The translations under genes were made by a program, and so were the position numbers. From FEN-1297 sp046704255 (GTDB lineage: Bacteria; Bacteroidota; Ignavibacteria; Ignavibacteriales; Ignavibacteriaceae), in contig JBJKSH010000027.1 of the NCBI GenBank assembly GCA_046704255.1, positions 1-19,504 of the forward strand: a stretch of 19,504 nt of DNA, given 5' to 3'. The notes beneath the pieces are model-generated. The model saw nothing but the letters and a program-made list of their open reading frames with translations, did no database searches and was not told the DNA's origin. Numbering within the stretch: position 1 is the stretch's first letter; every line of letters starts with the position of its first letter. This document shows positions 7,623 to 14,653 of this stretch, in pieces.

Positions 7623-9290
7623 CTAAGGCTGTTTTTTTATAGACCACTCGCTGCAATCACTTAAAGGACCGAGCGGCGTTACGGAAACATTTTGAATTTT
7701 TTTATTGTAGGCTATTATATCGTCTATCCAATATAAAAATGTAAACGGCTGTTCTTTGTAAATTATATCCTGAATTTTTTTATATAAATTGTCTCTCATT
7801 GTTTCCGATTTTTCCTTTTCATATTTATCAAGCAGATAATCTACCGTTTTGTTTTGAAAGCTTACTACATTAAACTCCCCTTTATCAAGATTGGAATGCC
7901 AGATTGTTTTCATATCTTCTGGAATTTGAATTGACCAGCCGGATATCCATGCATTTAAATCCCTTGCAAACATTTTCTGGAAAAATACTTCAGGCTCTAG
8001 TTTTTCCAGTTTAACATTTATACCGATTGCTTTTAAATTATTTTGAATAATGTTTGCCGCAAAATCTCTAAGCGGGTTGCCGGAAGGATAATTTAATGTG
8101 AAAGAAAATTTCTGCCCGTTTTTTGTCAGCACACCGGAATTGTTAATATCCTTCCAGCCGGCAGAGGATAAAAGTTGTTTGGCTTTTGCCGGATTGTACG
8201 GCAGAGGTTTTAATGATGTATCTATAATCGATTTGAATATGGGGGAGATTGGGCCTGCGGCAAGCTCGCCGTAATTATCTAAATATTCCCTTAGAATTTC
8301 TTCCCTGTTTATTGCATAAGAAAGTGCGGTTCTTACTAAAGGATTACCAAATAATTTATTGGGTACAATTTTTTTATCCTTTTTATATAATAATGGATTT
8401 ATATTATTCCACCCGATGTAATCGTATTGAGTACCTTTAAGCAGTTTAACATTTAGAGCCGGATCTTTTTCTAAAGCAGCTACATCTCCGGCTTTTATAT
8501 CGGTCATATAATCTATTTCTCCCTTTTTAAGCTGCGTTAGCTGAGAGTTATAATCAGGTACGATTTTAAAAATAAGTTCTTTTATTCCGTTTGGGTTGTA
8601 CAAAAAAGAATTTTTATTCTGACTTAAAATAATATCCTGGTTCTTTTCCCACCTTGAAAGTAAAAACGGTCCATCGGTAACAGGCTTAATTTCTTTTTCA
8701 ACCGTCACCATATTATTTCTGTTTACGCTGTCATAAACATGTTTCGGAAGGATAGGAAAATCAATATCGTAGAACGAGGGGATACTTCCTTTTTTAAAAT
8801 TTATTGTAAAATCGTAGGGGCCGTTAAGCGTAAATGTCTTTTTTAAATTAACATGCTGGGAACTGTCCGTGTAGAAATTTTTAAAAGAGCCGTAAAACCT
8901 GCTTTGCACAAGCGGGTCGGAATAAACATCAAAAGTAAAAACCACGTCGCTGTCCGAAAATAACTTGCCGTCGGACCACTTAACATTATTCCTTAATTTT
9001 AAATTTATTGAAGTTGAATCCTTGCTCCACTTCCAGCTTTTTGCAAGCATAGGTAAGGATTCCATTTTCCCCTCTTTAAAATTCCATTTATGCCGCACAA
9101 GACTTGCATAAAGAAGCTGGGCAATATTGCCTTCATTTAAGGTAAAGGCATACATCGGGTTCGTCGATTCAATATCCGAAGATATTGCAACAATAACCCG
9201 GTTATTGTTAACAGGAAGTTCTTTTTGGCATGAGTATAATAATGCAAGAAGTGCTAATATAAAAAACGGAAAAAATCTTTTATTTTTCAT
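7623..9290 (-). CDS. Solute-binding lipoprotein of a peptide-type ABC transporter (SBP family 5)
   Basis: From the ATG at 9290 the 555-residue product begins MKNKR, then a hydrophobic stretch and the lipobox LYSC with Cys21, so it is a lipid-anchored periplasmic protein. The body is an OppA/DppA-type SBP_bac_5 domain: the early segment IESTNPMYAF, then NVKWSDGKLFSDSDVVFTFD, and later FGNPLVRTALSYAINREEIL, all recognisable family positions. Such proteins bind oligopeptides, dipeptides, nickel chelates or sugars; the ligand cannot be read here. An upstream in-frame TTG at 9302 would add four residues (MLPP) ahead of the signal peptide and has no SD, so I prefer the ATG. First gene of the leftward operon; its stop touches the next start. 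In several peptide-sensing systems such a receptor also serves as the sensor. Confidence 0.92.
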   Translation of the reverse strand: MKNKRFFPFFILALLALLYSCQKELPVNNNRVIVAISSDIESTNPMYAFTLNEGNIAQLLYASLVRHKWNFKEGKMESLPMLAKSWKWSKDSTSINLKLRNNVKWSDGKLFSDSDVVFTFDVYSDPLVQSRFYGSFKNFYTDSSQHVNLKKTFTLNGPYDFTINFKKGSIPSFYDIDFPILPKHVYDSVNRNNMVTVEKEIKPVTDGPFLLSRWEKNQDIILSQNKNSFLYNPNGIKELIFKIVPDYNSQLTQLKKGEIDYMTDIKAGDVAALEKDPALNVKLLKGTQYDYIGWNNINPLLYKKDKKIVPNKLFGNPLVRTALSYAINREEILREYLDNYGELAAGPISPIFKSIIDTSLKPLPYNPAKAKQLLSSAGWKDINNSGVLTKNGQKFSFTLNYPSGNPLRDFAANIIQNNLKAIGINVKLEKLEPEVFFQKMFARDLNAWISGWSIQIPEDMKTIWHSNLDKGEFNVVSFQNKTVDYLLDKYEKEKSETMRDNLYKKIQDIIYKEQPFTFLYWIDDIIAYNKKIQNVSVTPLGPLSDCSEWSIKKQP

Positions 9291-9375
9291 AGGCGGCAGC
9301 AAAAAATATTAGTAATAATTTTGCCGTTAATTTATTATTTTGTTTGGTAAATGCAAAAAAAATAATATTAGAAAC
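9291..9375. promoter_or_regulatory. Divergent promoter gap between transporter operon and its ATPase genes
   Basis: These 85 bp must hold control elements for both directions. On the plus strand TAATTTTG (9316-9323) fits the Bacteroidota -7 element TAnnTTTG, but I see no matching -33 TTTG. On the minus strand no clear box is visible. There is no GG-N10-GC pair in either direction, so I see no sigma-54 promoter for the transporter itself. The gap is short enough for one bound regulator to control both directions. Confidence 0.4.
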
Positions 9376-10143
9376 ATGCTAAAAGTAGATATAATTAAGC
9401 TAATAATAAATAACAATAAAACTATTTTAAGCAATGTTAAGTTTGAATTGGAAAAAAACCAAATTTATACAATTCTGGGTGTAAACGGTACGGGTAAAAC
9501 AACTCTTATAAAATCTCTTACCGGTTTATTGGATAAAAGATTTTTTACCGTTAACGGCAGTGTTATTTTTGAGGACCAAAATATTTTTGCACTTAACAAA
9601 AACGAACTAATTTATTTAAGAAAAAATAAAATTAAGTATGTTTTTCAGGATGCGGTAAACAGTTTTGATCCTCTTAAAACATTCGAATATTATTTTGAAA
9701 GATTAGCAAAAAATCAGGAGGAAATAAATTCTCTGTTGGAATATTTCCTTTTGCCGGCTAAGGTTGATTTATACAAACTTTATCCGTATGAAGTAAGCGG
9801 CGGAATGGCACAAAGAATTAATTTCGTCCTTGTTCTTCTGGCACAGCCGCAGTTTATTATTCTTGATGAACCTACATCGGGAATAGACATTGCAGTTTCA
9901 AATCTTATTCTTTTAAAATTAAAAGAATTTGCATGTGCAGGAAGCAACGCTGCTTTATTAGTTACGCATGATATTTCATTCGCGGAAAAAGTTAGCAGCA
10001 AAATTGCATTTCTTAATAACGGTACTTTATCCGGGTTTTTACCTGTAAAAGATTTTTTTTCAAAATTGTCCGCTTTGCGGGAAATTCAAAATAATAAAGA
10101 ACAGGAAAGTTTTTTAAATGCATTTAAAAAGTTAAGCGAATGA
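9376..10143 (+). CDS. ABC transporter ATP-binding protein, DppD/OppD-like, short form
   Basis: Cytoplasmic ATPase that would power import through the two permeases encoded divergently. From ATG 9376 it has 255 residues: Walker A GVNGTGKT (35-42), Q-loop Gln91, signature VSGGM (140-144), Walker B FIILDE (160-165) and switch His198 (LVTHD). The family usually runs to about 320 residues, with a C-terminal oligopeptide-transporter extension (HPYT region, Cys-rich in DppD). This protein lacks that extension. A TTG at 9340 would add 12 residues (MFGKCKKNNIRN) not expected in the family, so ATG is preferred; neither start has a clear SD. The stop overlaps the next ATPase gene by 4 nt (ATGA). Family very sure; pairing with the divergent permeases is inferred from position. 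Confidence 0.88.
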   Translation: MLKVDIIKLIINNNKTILSNVKFELEKNQIYTILGVNGTGKTTLIKSLTGLLDKRFFTVNGSVIFEDQNIFALNKNELIYLRKNKIKYVFQDAVNSFDPLKTFEYYFERLAKNQEEINSLLEYFLLPAKVDLYKLYPYEVSGGMAQRINFVLVLLAQPQFIILDEPTSGIDIAVSNLILLKLKEFACAGSNAALLVTHDISFAEKVSSKIAFLNNGTLSGFLPVKDFFSKLSALREIQNNKEQESFLNAFKKLSE

Positions 10144-10940
10144 GCATTTTGCTAAAAGTAAATAATCTTTGTTACAAAGCTGCAGACAACAGCCTATTTA
10201 GCCTATCTAAAAATGAAAAGACTATATTAAAAAACATATCTTTTGAACTTGAGCGGGGCCGCATACTTGGAATTGCCGGCCAGTCCGGCGGCGGTAAAAC
10301 AACACTTGCAAAAATATTAGCCGGAGTGCTTAACAAAAACGGGGGTGATGTTATTTTTAATTTTGAAGGCAAATGGAAAAAGTTTAAATCTAGTCCGGTA
10401 CAAATTTTATTTCAAAATAACGGCGATATTTTAAATCCGCTAAGATCGGTTAACAGCATAATTGAAGAAGCAATTTTTATTAGAACCGGGGATAAAAGTA
10501 AAATAAAAAATCAAAAAGAAGAAATATTTTCATCGTTAAATTTTCCGGAGGAGTTATGGAGCAGAAAAGGATTTGAGTTGAGCGGCGGACAGCAGCAGCG
10601 GGCGGCACTTGCAAGAATTCTTGCCGTTAAACCGGAATTACTTATTCTTGACGAACCGTTTTCGGCGCAGGATGCTGAATCTCAATTAAATCTTTTGATG
10701 CTTTTCAAAAAAATTAATGAGACTTTCGGAACTACTATGATTTGCATTGCACACAATTTAAAAATCTTAAGAAAGCTGTGTGACAATATTTTAATCTTAT
10801 ATAAAGGTGAAATTGTTGAGCAGGGAATAACGGAAAAAATATTTACCGATCCGGAATATCCTTATACTAAGTTTTTGCTAAATGCGGAGAATTATAATTT
10901 AACTTATGAAAGCTTTAAAAACGATTATTCAAAAGATTAG
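10140..10940 (+). CDS. ABC transporter ATP-binding protein, DppF/OppF-like
   Basis: Second nucleotide-binding subunit, 266 residues. Walker A is GQSGGGKT (47-54), Q-loop Gln92, signature LSGGQ (147-151) followed by QQR, Walker B LLILDE (167-172), switch His205 (IAHN). The C-terminus keeps part of the family extension: FTDPEYPYTKFLL (235-247) corresponds to the HPYT motif of OppF/DppF, with Tyr replacing His. The ATGA overlap with the preceding gene indicates coupled synthesis, as expected for a heterodimer. The ybaK-like gene follows after 34 nt and may be on the same transcript. The transported substrate cannot be inferred. Confidence 0.9.
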   Translation: MSILLKVNNLCYKAADNSLFSLSKNEKTILKNISFELERGRILGIAGQSGGGKTTLAKILAGVLNKNGGDVIFNFEGKWKKFKSSPVQILFQNNGDILNPLRSVNSIIEEAIFIRTGDKSKIKNQKEEIFSSLNFPEELWSRKGFELSGGQQQRAALARILAVKPELLILDEPFSAQDAESQLNLLMLFKKINETFGTTMICIAHNLKILRKLCDNILILYKGEIVEQGITEKIFTDPEYPYTKFLLNAENYNLTYESFKNDYSKD

Positions 10941-10974
10941 AACTAAAATATTAATTCGGTGTAAAAATTAGTCT

Positions 10975-11442
10975 ATGAATAAAACAAATGCGATAAGGAT
11001 TTTAGAAGCAAATAAAATAGTACACACAATCCATACTTACGAAGTTGATGAAAATGATTTAAGCGGCGAAACCGTTGCAAAAAAAATTAATGCGGATGCT
11101 GCAGCAGTATTTAAAACACTGGTTGCAAACGGGGATAAAAACGGGATAAATATTTTTTGTATTCCGGTTACCGAAGAATTAAATTTAAAAAAAGCTGCTG
11201 CCGTAAGCGGAAATAAAAAAATTGAAATGGTTAAAGTAAAAGACCTGATTCCGCTTACAGGTTATATTCGCGGCGGCTGTTCTCCCATAGGAATGAAAAG
11301 ACAGTATCCGGCTTTTATTGAAGAAACTGCGCAGCTTATTGATAAAATTTATGTTAGTGCCGGCGTTAGGGGTATGCAGGTTTATCTTTCGCCTCTTGAT
11401 TTACAAAAAATAACCAATGCTATTTTTGAAGACTTGATTTAA
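10975..11442 (+). CDS. ybaK: YbaK/EbsC-type aminoacyl-tRNA deacylase
   Basis: A 155-residue cytoplasmic enzyme of the YbaK/ProX editing family. Known members hydrolyse Cys-tRNA(Pro) (YbaK) or related misacylated tRNAs as free-standing editors. Hallmarks are VFKTLV (45-50) with the catalytic Lys47, GYIRGGCSPIGMKRQYPAF (96-114) containing the invariant Gly-rich loop, and VSAGVRGMQVYLSPLDL (127-143). The length is normal. The gene starts 34 nt after the second ABC ATPase on the same strand, with no terminator visible between them, so read-through is likely although no functional link to transport is apparent. No clear SD. YbaK sub-class is favoured over the ProXp group by the GGCSPIG loop, but the tRNA specificity is inferred. 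Confidence 0.9.
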   Translation: MNKTNAIRILEANKIVHTIHTYEVDENDLSGETVAKKINADAAAVFKTLVANGDKNGINIFCIPVTEELNLKKAAAVSGNKKIEMVKVKDLIPLTGYIRGGCSPIGMKRQYPAFIEETAQLIDKIYVSAGVRGMQVYLSPLDLQKITNAIFEDLI

Positions 11443-11473
11443 TTTCTTCCTTTTATTTTTAACCCTTATTTTC

Positions 11474-11481
11474 TATATTTG
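11474..11481 (+). promoter_or_regulatory. Possible -7 element (TAnnTTTG) of the 54-residue protein gene
   Basis: TATATTTG fits the Bacteroidota housekeeping -7 consensus TAnnTTTG exactly and lies 26 nt before the ATG at 11508, giving a leader of about 20 nt. The matching -33 TTTG is not seen; the upstream sequence is only T-rich. It would separate the small gene from the ybaK transcript. Confidence 0.35.
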
Positions 11482-11507
11482 CCCACTTAAATTTATGGAG
11501 AAAAGAA

Positions 11508-11672
11508 ATGGCCAAACAACAATCATTCGCGGATAAAGCGAAAGCCAAAAAAAAGGATTCGAGTGTTAGTGTTAAACTGATTAAAGCAATTAAATCTTCC
11601 AAGGGTTCTTATAAATTCAACGAAAAATTTGTCAAACTGGACGATATTAGTAAAATATCCGAGATAAAATAA
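11508..11672 (+). CDS. Small lysine-rich protein, DUF4295-like
   Basis: A 54-codon gene preceded by GGAG at 11497-11500, 7 nt before the ATG, and followed 15 nt after its stop by a strong intrinsic terminator. These flanks make it a real gene despite its size. The product has 15 lysines and no membrane segment. It begins MAKQQSFADKAKAKKK and then has KLIKAIKSSKGSYKFNEKF (24-42). That pattern (IKxxKSxKGxYxFxE) resembles the Bacteroidota family DUF4295, whose genes usually sit beside ribosomal protein genes. The ends MAK and the basic charge suggest a nucleic-acid or ribosome-associated protein. Family assignment is by eye and tentative; coding status is likely. Confidence 0.75.
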   Translation: MAKQQSFADKAKAKKKDSSVSVKLIKAIKSSKGSYKFNEKFVKLDDISKISEIK

Positions 11673-11687
11673 TCTAAAATATTTTTT

Positions 11688-11711
11688 AAGCGGTTCATTA
11701 CCGCTTTTTTT
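11688..11711 (+). terminator. Intrinsic terminator after the 54-residue protein gene
   Basis: AAGCGGT (11688-11694), loop TCATT, ACCGCTT (11700-11706), then a run of T to 11711. A 7-bp perfect stem, partly GC, followed by a U-tract is a textbook Rho-independent terminator. It isolates the radical SAM gene downstream as a separate transcription unit. Confidence 0.88.
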
Positions 11712-11760
11712 ATCCTTTTTCCGTCACTTCTAATTTTATTTTGAAGCTTAAAATATTCAC

Positions 11761-11788
11761 TTGACTATTTCAAAATAATTCTTATATT
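11761..11788 (+). promoter_or_regulatory. Candidate promoter of the radical SAM aminomutase gene
   Basis: TTGACT at 11761-11766 and TATATT at 11783-11788 are separated by 16 nt, a fair sigma-70-type arrangement. Transcription would begin near 11795 and give a leader of about 140 nt containing the repeats and hairpins described below. In Bacteroidota the housekeeping consensus differs, so this is only a candidate. Confidence 0.4.
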
Positions 11789-11801
11789 ATCCCGTAACTA
11801 C

Positions 11802-11866
11802 GAGCCTTAAGAAGATCTAATCTTCATTGAGCCTTACGAAAAAAGCTATCGGTTTATAAAATAAAC
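11802..11866 (+). promoter_or_regulatory. Structured leader with direct repeats upstream of the aminomutase gene
   Basis: GAGCCTTAAGA (11802-11812) and GAGCCTTACGA (11829-11839) are direct repeats differing at one base, 27 nt apart. Between them lies a hairpin, GAAGAT-CTA-ATCTTC (11811-11825). A second one, GTTTAT-AAA-ATAAAC, follows at 11852-11866. I recognise no riboswitch class here, and it lacks the conserved core of the lysine riboswitch. It may be a cis-acting RNA or paired protein sites; function is not known. Confidence 0.35.
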
Positions 11867-11934
11867 TCACTTAATTAACTGGCTATAAATAAGCAGCTAT
11901 TAACTTTAAATGATAGAAAGGAGGATGTGTAAGG

Positions 11935-13323
11935 ATGATTATCCCCAAAAAGATAAAATTCTACAGTTTGAGAGATATAGAAAGAATTCCCCAACTGCAG
12001 TTGTTAAACGAAGAAGAAAAATTTGCTCTTAGGGTTGTAGCTAATGTTCTTCCTTTTCGTTCAAATAATTATGTGGTTGAAGAATTAATAGATTGGAACA
12101 ACATACCTGATGACCCGATGTATCAGTTAACATTTATGCAAAAAGAAATGTTAACGGATTATCAGTTTGAAAGAATGGCTAATCTAATACGGAAGAATTC
12201 TTCTCCTGCCGAAATAAGACAAACTGCAGATGAAATTAGGCTGGAGCTAAATCCTCATCCGGCAGCACAAACTACGGTTAACATACCTTTATTGGATGAC
12301 GAATCGGTGAAAGGAGTACAACATAAATACAGGGAAACAGCGTTGGTCTTTCCTTCACGCGGGCAAACCTGCCATGCATATTGTACATTCTGTTTCCGGT
12401 GGGCACAGTTTGTAGGTATAAAAGATCTTCATCTTGCAATAGATGAATCCAACCGCTTTCAGGATTATTTAAGACTGCATAAAAACATTTCGGATATATT
12501 ATTAACCGGCGGCGATCCGATGATTATGAATCTTCAGAATTTAAAAGCATATATAGAACCTTTACTTTCTCCCGAATTCGATCACATTACTTCCATAAGG
12601 ATCGGAACTAAGTCAATTTCATATTGGCCTTACAAATATGTAACGGATAAAGAAGCCGATGGTGTACTGCGCTTGTTTGAGAAAATTGTAAAATCCGGGA
12701 AACACCTTGCCGTAATGGGGCATTTTAACCATTGGGTAGAATTATCAACCGAAGTTGCCAGCGAAGCTATTAGAAGAATTAGAAACACAGGTGCGGAAAT
12801 AAGAACACAGTCGCCTTTAATAAAACATATAAACGATGATCCCGGTGTTTGGGCAAGAATGTGGAAAGACCAGGTAAAACTCGGCTGCATTCCTTACTAT
12901 TTTTTTGTTGAAAGAAATACGGGAGCAAAAAACTATTTTGCAATACCTCTTGCAAGGGCATATAAAATTTTCAGGGATGCGTTCATACAGGTTTCCGGGC
13001 TAAGCAGAACGGTTAGGGGGCCTTCTATGTCTGCTCTTCCGGGTAAGGTAGCTATTGAAGGAATTACCGAAATTAAAGGTGAAAAAGTATTTGTATTAAC
13101 TTTGCTCCAGGCCCGCAACCCCGAATGGTGCAAGCGTCCGTTTTTTGCAAAGTACGATCCGTTTGCTGTATGGCTTTCCGAATTAAAGCCTGCGTTCGGA
13201 CGGGAAAAATTCTTTTACCAGGATGAACTGAACAGGATAATTCAAAGTAATTCAGGTCAAATGTATTTTCAAGAAGAAGAAGACATGGAAGTGCTGGATG
13301 TTGATGCAGAGCAGGCAGCTTAA
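11935..13323 (+). CDS. Lysine 2,3-aminomutase-family radical SAM protein (KamA-like)
   Basis: A 462-residue cytoplasmic enzyme. The radical SAM cluster motif is CHAYCTFC with Cys146, Cys150 and Cys153, then FRW. The following LLTGGDPM (173-180 region) is the SAM-binding GGD motif. Near the C-terminus GPSMSALPGKVAI carries Lys371, the likely PLP-binding lysine by position. KamA-family enzymes move an amino group from C2 to C3 of lysine or glutamate, or modify EF-P (EpmB). The cluster motif and PLP segment differ from the clostridial KamA pattern (CSMYCRHC, PGGGGK), so substrate is open and I give no symbol. The start is fixed by AAGGAGG at 11918-11924. No ablB acetyltransferase partner for N-acetyl-beta-lysine synthesis lies next to it. 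It is alone between two terminators. Confidence 0.88.
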   Translation: MIIPKKIKFYSLRDIERIPQLQLLNEEEKFALRVVANVLPFRSNNYVVEELIDWNNIPDDPMYQLTFMQKEMLTDYQFERMANLIRKNSSPAEIRQTADEIRLELNPHPAAQTTVNIPLLDDESVKGVQHKYRETALVFPSRGQTCHAYCTFCFRWAQFVGIKDLHLAIDESNRFQDYLRLHKNISDILLTGGDPMIMNLQNLKAYIEPLLSPEFDHITSIRIGTKSISYWPYKYVTDKEADGVLRLFEKIVKSGKHLAVMGHFNHWVELSTEVASEAIRRIRNTGAEIRTQSPLIKHINDDPGVWARMWKDQVKLGCIPYYFFVERNTGAKNYFAIPLARAYKIFRDAFIQVSGLSRTVRGPSMSALPGKVAIEGITEIKGEKVFVLTLLQARNPEWCKRPFFAKYDPFAVWLSELKPAFGREKFFYQDELNRIIQSNSGQMYFQEEEDMEVLDVDAEQAA

Positions 13324-13334
13324 CTTTTTCATGG

Positions 13335-13396
13335 ATCAATTCCGGTTTGATTAAAAGCCAACCAATACAAAACCGGAATTGATTCCTGATTTTTTT
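13335..13396. terminator. Terminator dyad between convergent genes
   Basis: ATCAATTCCGGTTT (13335-13348) and AAACCGGAATTGAT (13370-13383) are perfect 14-base inverted arms around a 21-nt loop, with a T-run at 13390-13396. The T-run serves the rightward aminomutase transcript. For the leftward alkyltransferase transcript the stem is available, but the following tract is weaker, so termination there is less certain. Confidence 0.75.
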
Positions 13397-13401
13397 GCAC
13401 A

Positions 13402-13911
13402 CTATCCGAATAAACTAAGTTGAATGCTGCCTTCCAGCTTTAGAAGTTTTTCTTTAATATCAAGACCCGCGGAGTATCCACCAAGCGAGCCGTCTTCATT
13501 TATTACTCTATGGCAGGGTATGATAACCGGAATAGGGTTTGCCCCGTTAGCCCGGCCTACTGCACGCAATAGTTTTTCATCACCGAGTTGTTTGGCAATA
13601 AATTTATATGAAACCGTTTTTCCGTAAGGAATTTTAAGAAGCTCCTGCCAAACTTTCTTTTGAAATTCCGTTCCGCGGATGTCTAAAAGTACGTCGAAGG
13701 AATTCCTGTTGAACTGAAAATATTCTTCAAGCTGTGAAAAAACATTAAACATATACGGATCATCGGTATGCAGGTTAATCTGGTTTTGAGGTTTTGCAAT
13801 TTCTTCTTTATTTAAAAGAATTTTTACTACGCCTTTGCAAGATGAAAAAATTTTAAAATTAATACCGGCAATTTCGGAAGAAGCAAAAAATAAATTTTCT
13901 TCGTTCTTCAT
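13402..13911 (-). CDS. ogt: Methylated-DNA--protein-cysteine methyltransferase (O6-alkylguanine repair)
   Basis: A 169-residue DNA repair protein that transfers the alkyl group from O6-alkylguanine to its own cysteine in a single-turnover reaction. The active site PCHRV is at 132-136 with acceptor Cys133. The helix-turn-helix region TEFQKKVWQELLKIPYGKTVSY (81-102) and RAVGRANGANP (116-126), with its DNA-intercalating Arg, are present. The N-terminal domain is short and there is no Ada-type zinc or AraC domain, so it is the stand-alone Ogt/AGT type. The C-terminus ends QLSLFG, an exact match to the bacterial beta-clamp-binding consensus QL[SD]LF. It lies 37 nt downstream of the Nfu gene on the same strand, probably co-transcribed. 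Function sure; the clamp tail is inference. Confidence 0.95.
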   Translation of the reverse strand: MKNEENLFFASSEIAGINFKIFSSCKGVVKILLNKEEIAKPQNQINLHTDDPYMFNVFSQLEEYFQFNRNSFDVLLDIRGTEFQKKVWQELLKIPYGKTVSYKFIAKQLGDEKLLRAVGRANGANPIPVIIPCHRVINEDGSLGGYSAGLDIKEKLLKLEGSIQLSLFG

Positions 13912-13948
13912 TATGCCGCCTATAATAATTTATAAAGTAAAAATTTTT

Positions 13949-14491
13949 TTATGCAGGAATAACTTCAATGGCAGGATGTATTTCCCTTCTCAGCAATCCT
14001 TCAATGGCCATTAAGGTTCCGCTGATTGCTGTAGGACAGCTTCCGCATGCACCCTGGTAATGTATCTTAACCGAATATCCGTCTATGCCAAGCACCTGCA
14101 ATCCGCCGCCGTCGCCTGCTAATGCGGGCCTTACACGGCTATCCAGAATTTCATTAATTTGGTTTAGCAGCTTACTTTCAGCTTCAACGGAAGGCTTTAC
14201 TTCTTTTTCTTCCGGAATTAAATTTTTATCGAACGACTTTAAGAAATTAATAAACGGCCTTTGTATTTGCCCCCAGTTTGTGTCCTTGGATTTTTCAATC
14301 GTAACGAATTTATCCATATAAAAAACGGAAACAATTCCGCCAAGTTCAAATATACCTTTTGCAAAGGGATCGTTTTCCGCATCTTCTTTACAGCCGAACT
14401 GCCTTGTTTCATAATTCAATAACTTTTCATTAAGTATAAATTTTAATGCCTGAGGGTTTGGCGTTAAATCAACATCCTGTACCATTAACAT
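13949..14491 (-). CDS. Nfu-type iron-sulfur cluster scaffold/carrier protein
   Basis: A 180-residue cytoplasmic Fe-S carrier. Residues 5-90 form the Nfu N-terminal domain (TPNPQALKFILNEKLL at 10-25). After an acidic linker, residues 107-180 are the NifU C-terminal domain with RPALAGDGGG (121-130) and GACGSCP (148-154). Cys149 and Cys152 would bind one cluster at a homodimer interface for delivery to apo-proteins. The window holds clients, the radical SAM enzyme among them, but no isc or suf genes. GGAG at 14499-14502 sits 7 nt from the ATG at 14491, which fixes that start over the in-frame ATG two codons later. It would lead the transcript that includes the alkyltransferase gene. Confidence 0.93.
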   Translation of the reverse strand: MLMVQDVDLTPNPQALKFILNEKLLNYETRQFGCKEDAENDPFAKGIFELGGIVSVFYMDKFVTIEKSKDTNWGQIQRPFINFLKSFDKNLIPEEKEVKPSVEAESKLLNQINEILDSRVRPALAGDGGGLQVLGIDGYSVKIHYQGACGSCPTAISGTLMAIEGLLRREIHPAIEVIPA

Positions 14492-14653
14492 AATAATTCT
14501 CCATTAAGATTTTTCAAAAATACTTTAAGTATAAATCATCTTCAAGTCTTTTTAAGCTAACGTTTCTGTTAGGTGTTTTAGGTTATTATTTTATTTGATA
14601 AAATTCTAAAAAGGCGATGCTCATATTTTGATATGCCGGATTGTATTATATTT

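Noticed and set aside
9340..9375. TTG start extending the first ABC ATPase by 12 residues
   Set aside because: The extra residues are not typical of ABC ATPases and no SD precedes the TTG; the ATG at 9376 begins directly with the expected MLKVDIIKL.
11802..11866. Leader upstream of the KamA-like gene as a lysine riboswitch or tRNA-like element
   Set aside because: The conserved lysine-riboswitch core and the tRNA T-arm and acceptor pairings are absent.
11880..11895. TGGCTATAAATAAGCA, a GG-N10-GC match that could be a sigma-54 promoter for the KamA-like gene
   Set aside because: The -12 half is AAGC, not TTGC. GG-N10-GC pairs arise by chance several times in this length of DNA, and the site would cut the structured leader short.
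13073..13402. 109-codon minus-strand frame opposite the end of the aminomutase gene
   Set aside because: It overlaps conserved coding sequence and the terminator dyad and shows no family features.
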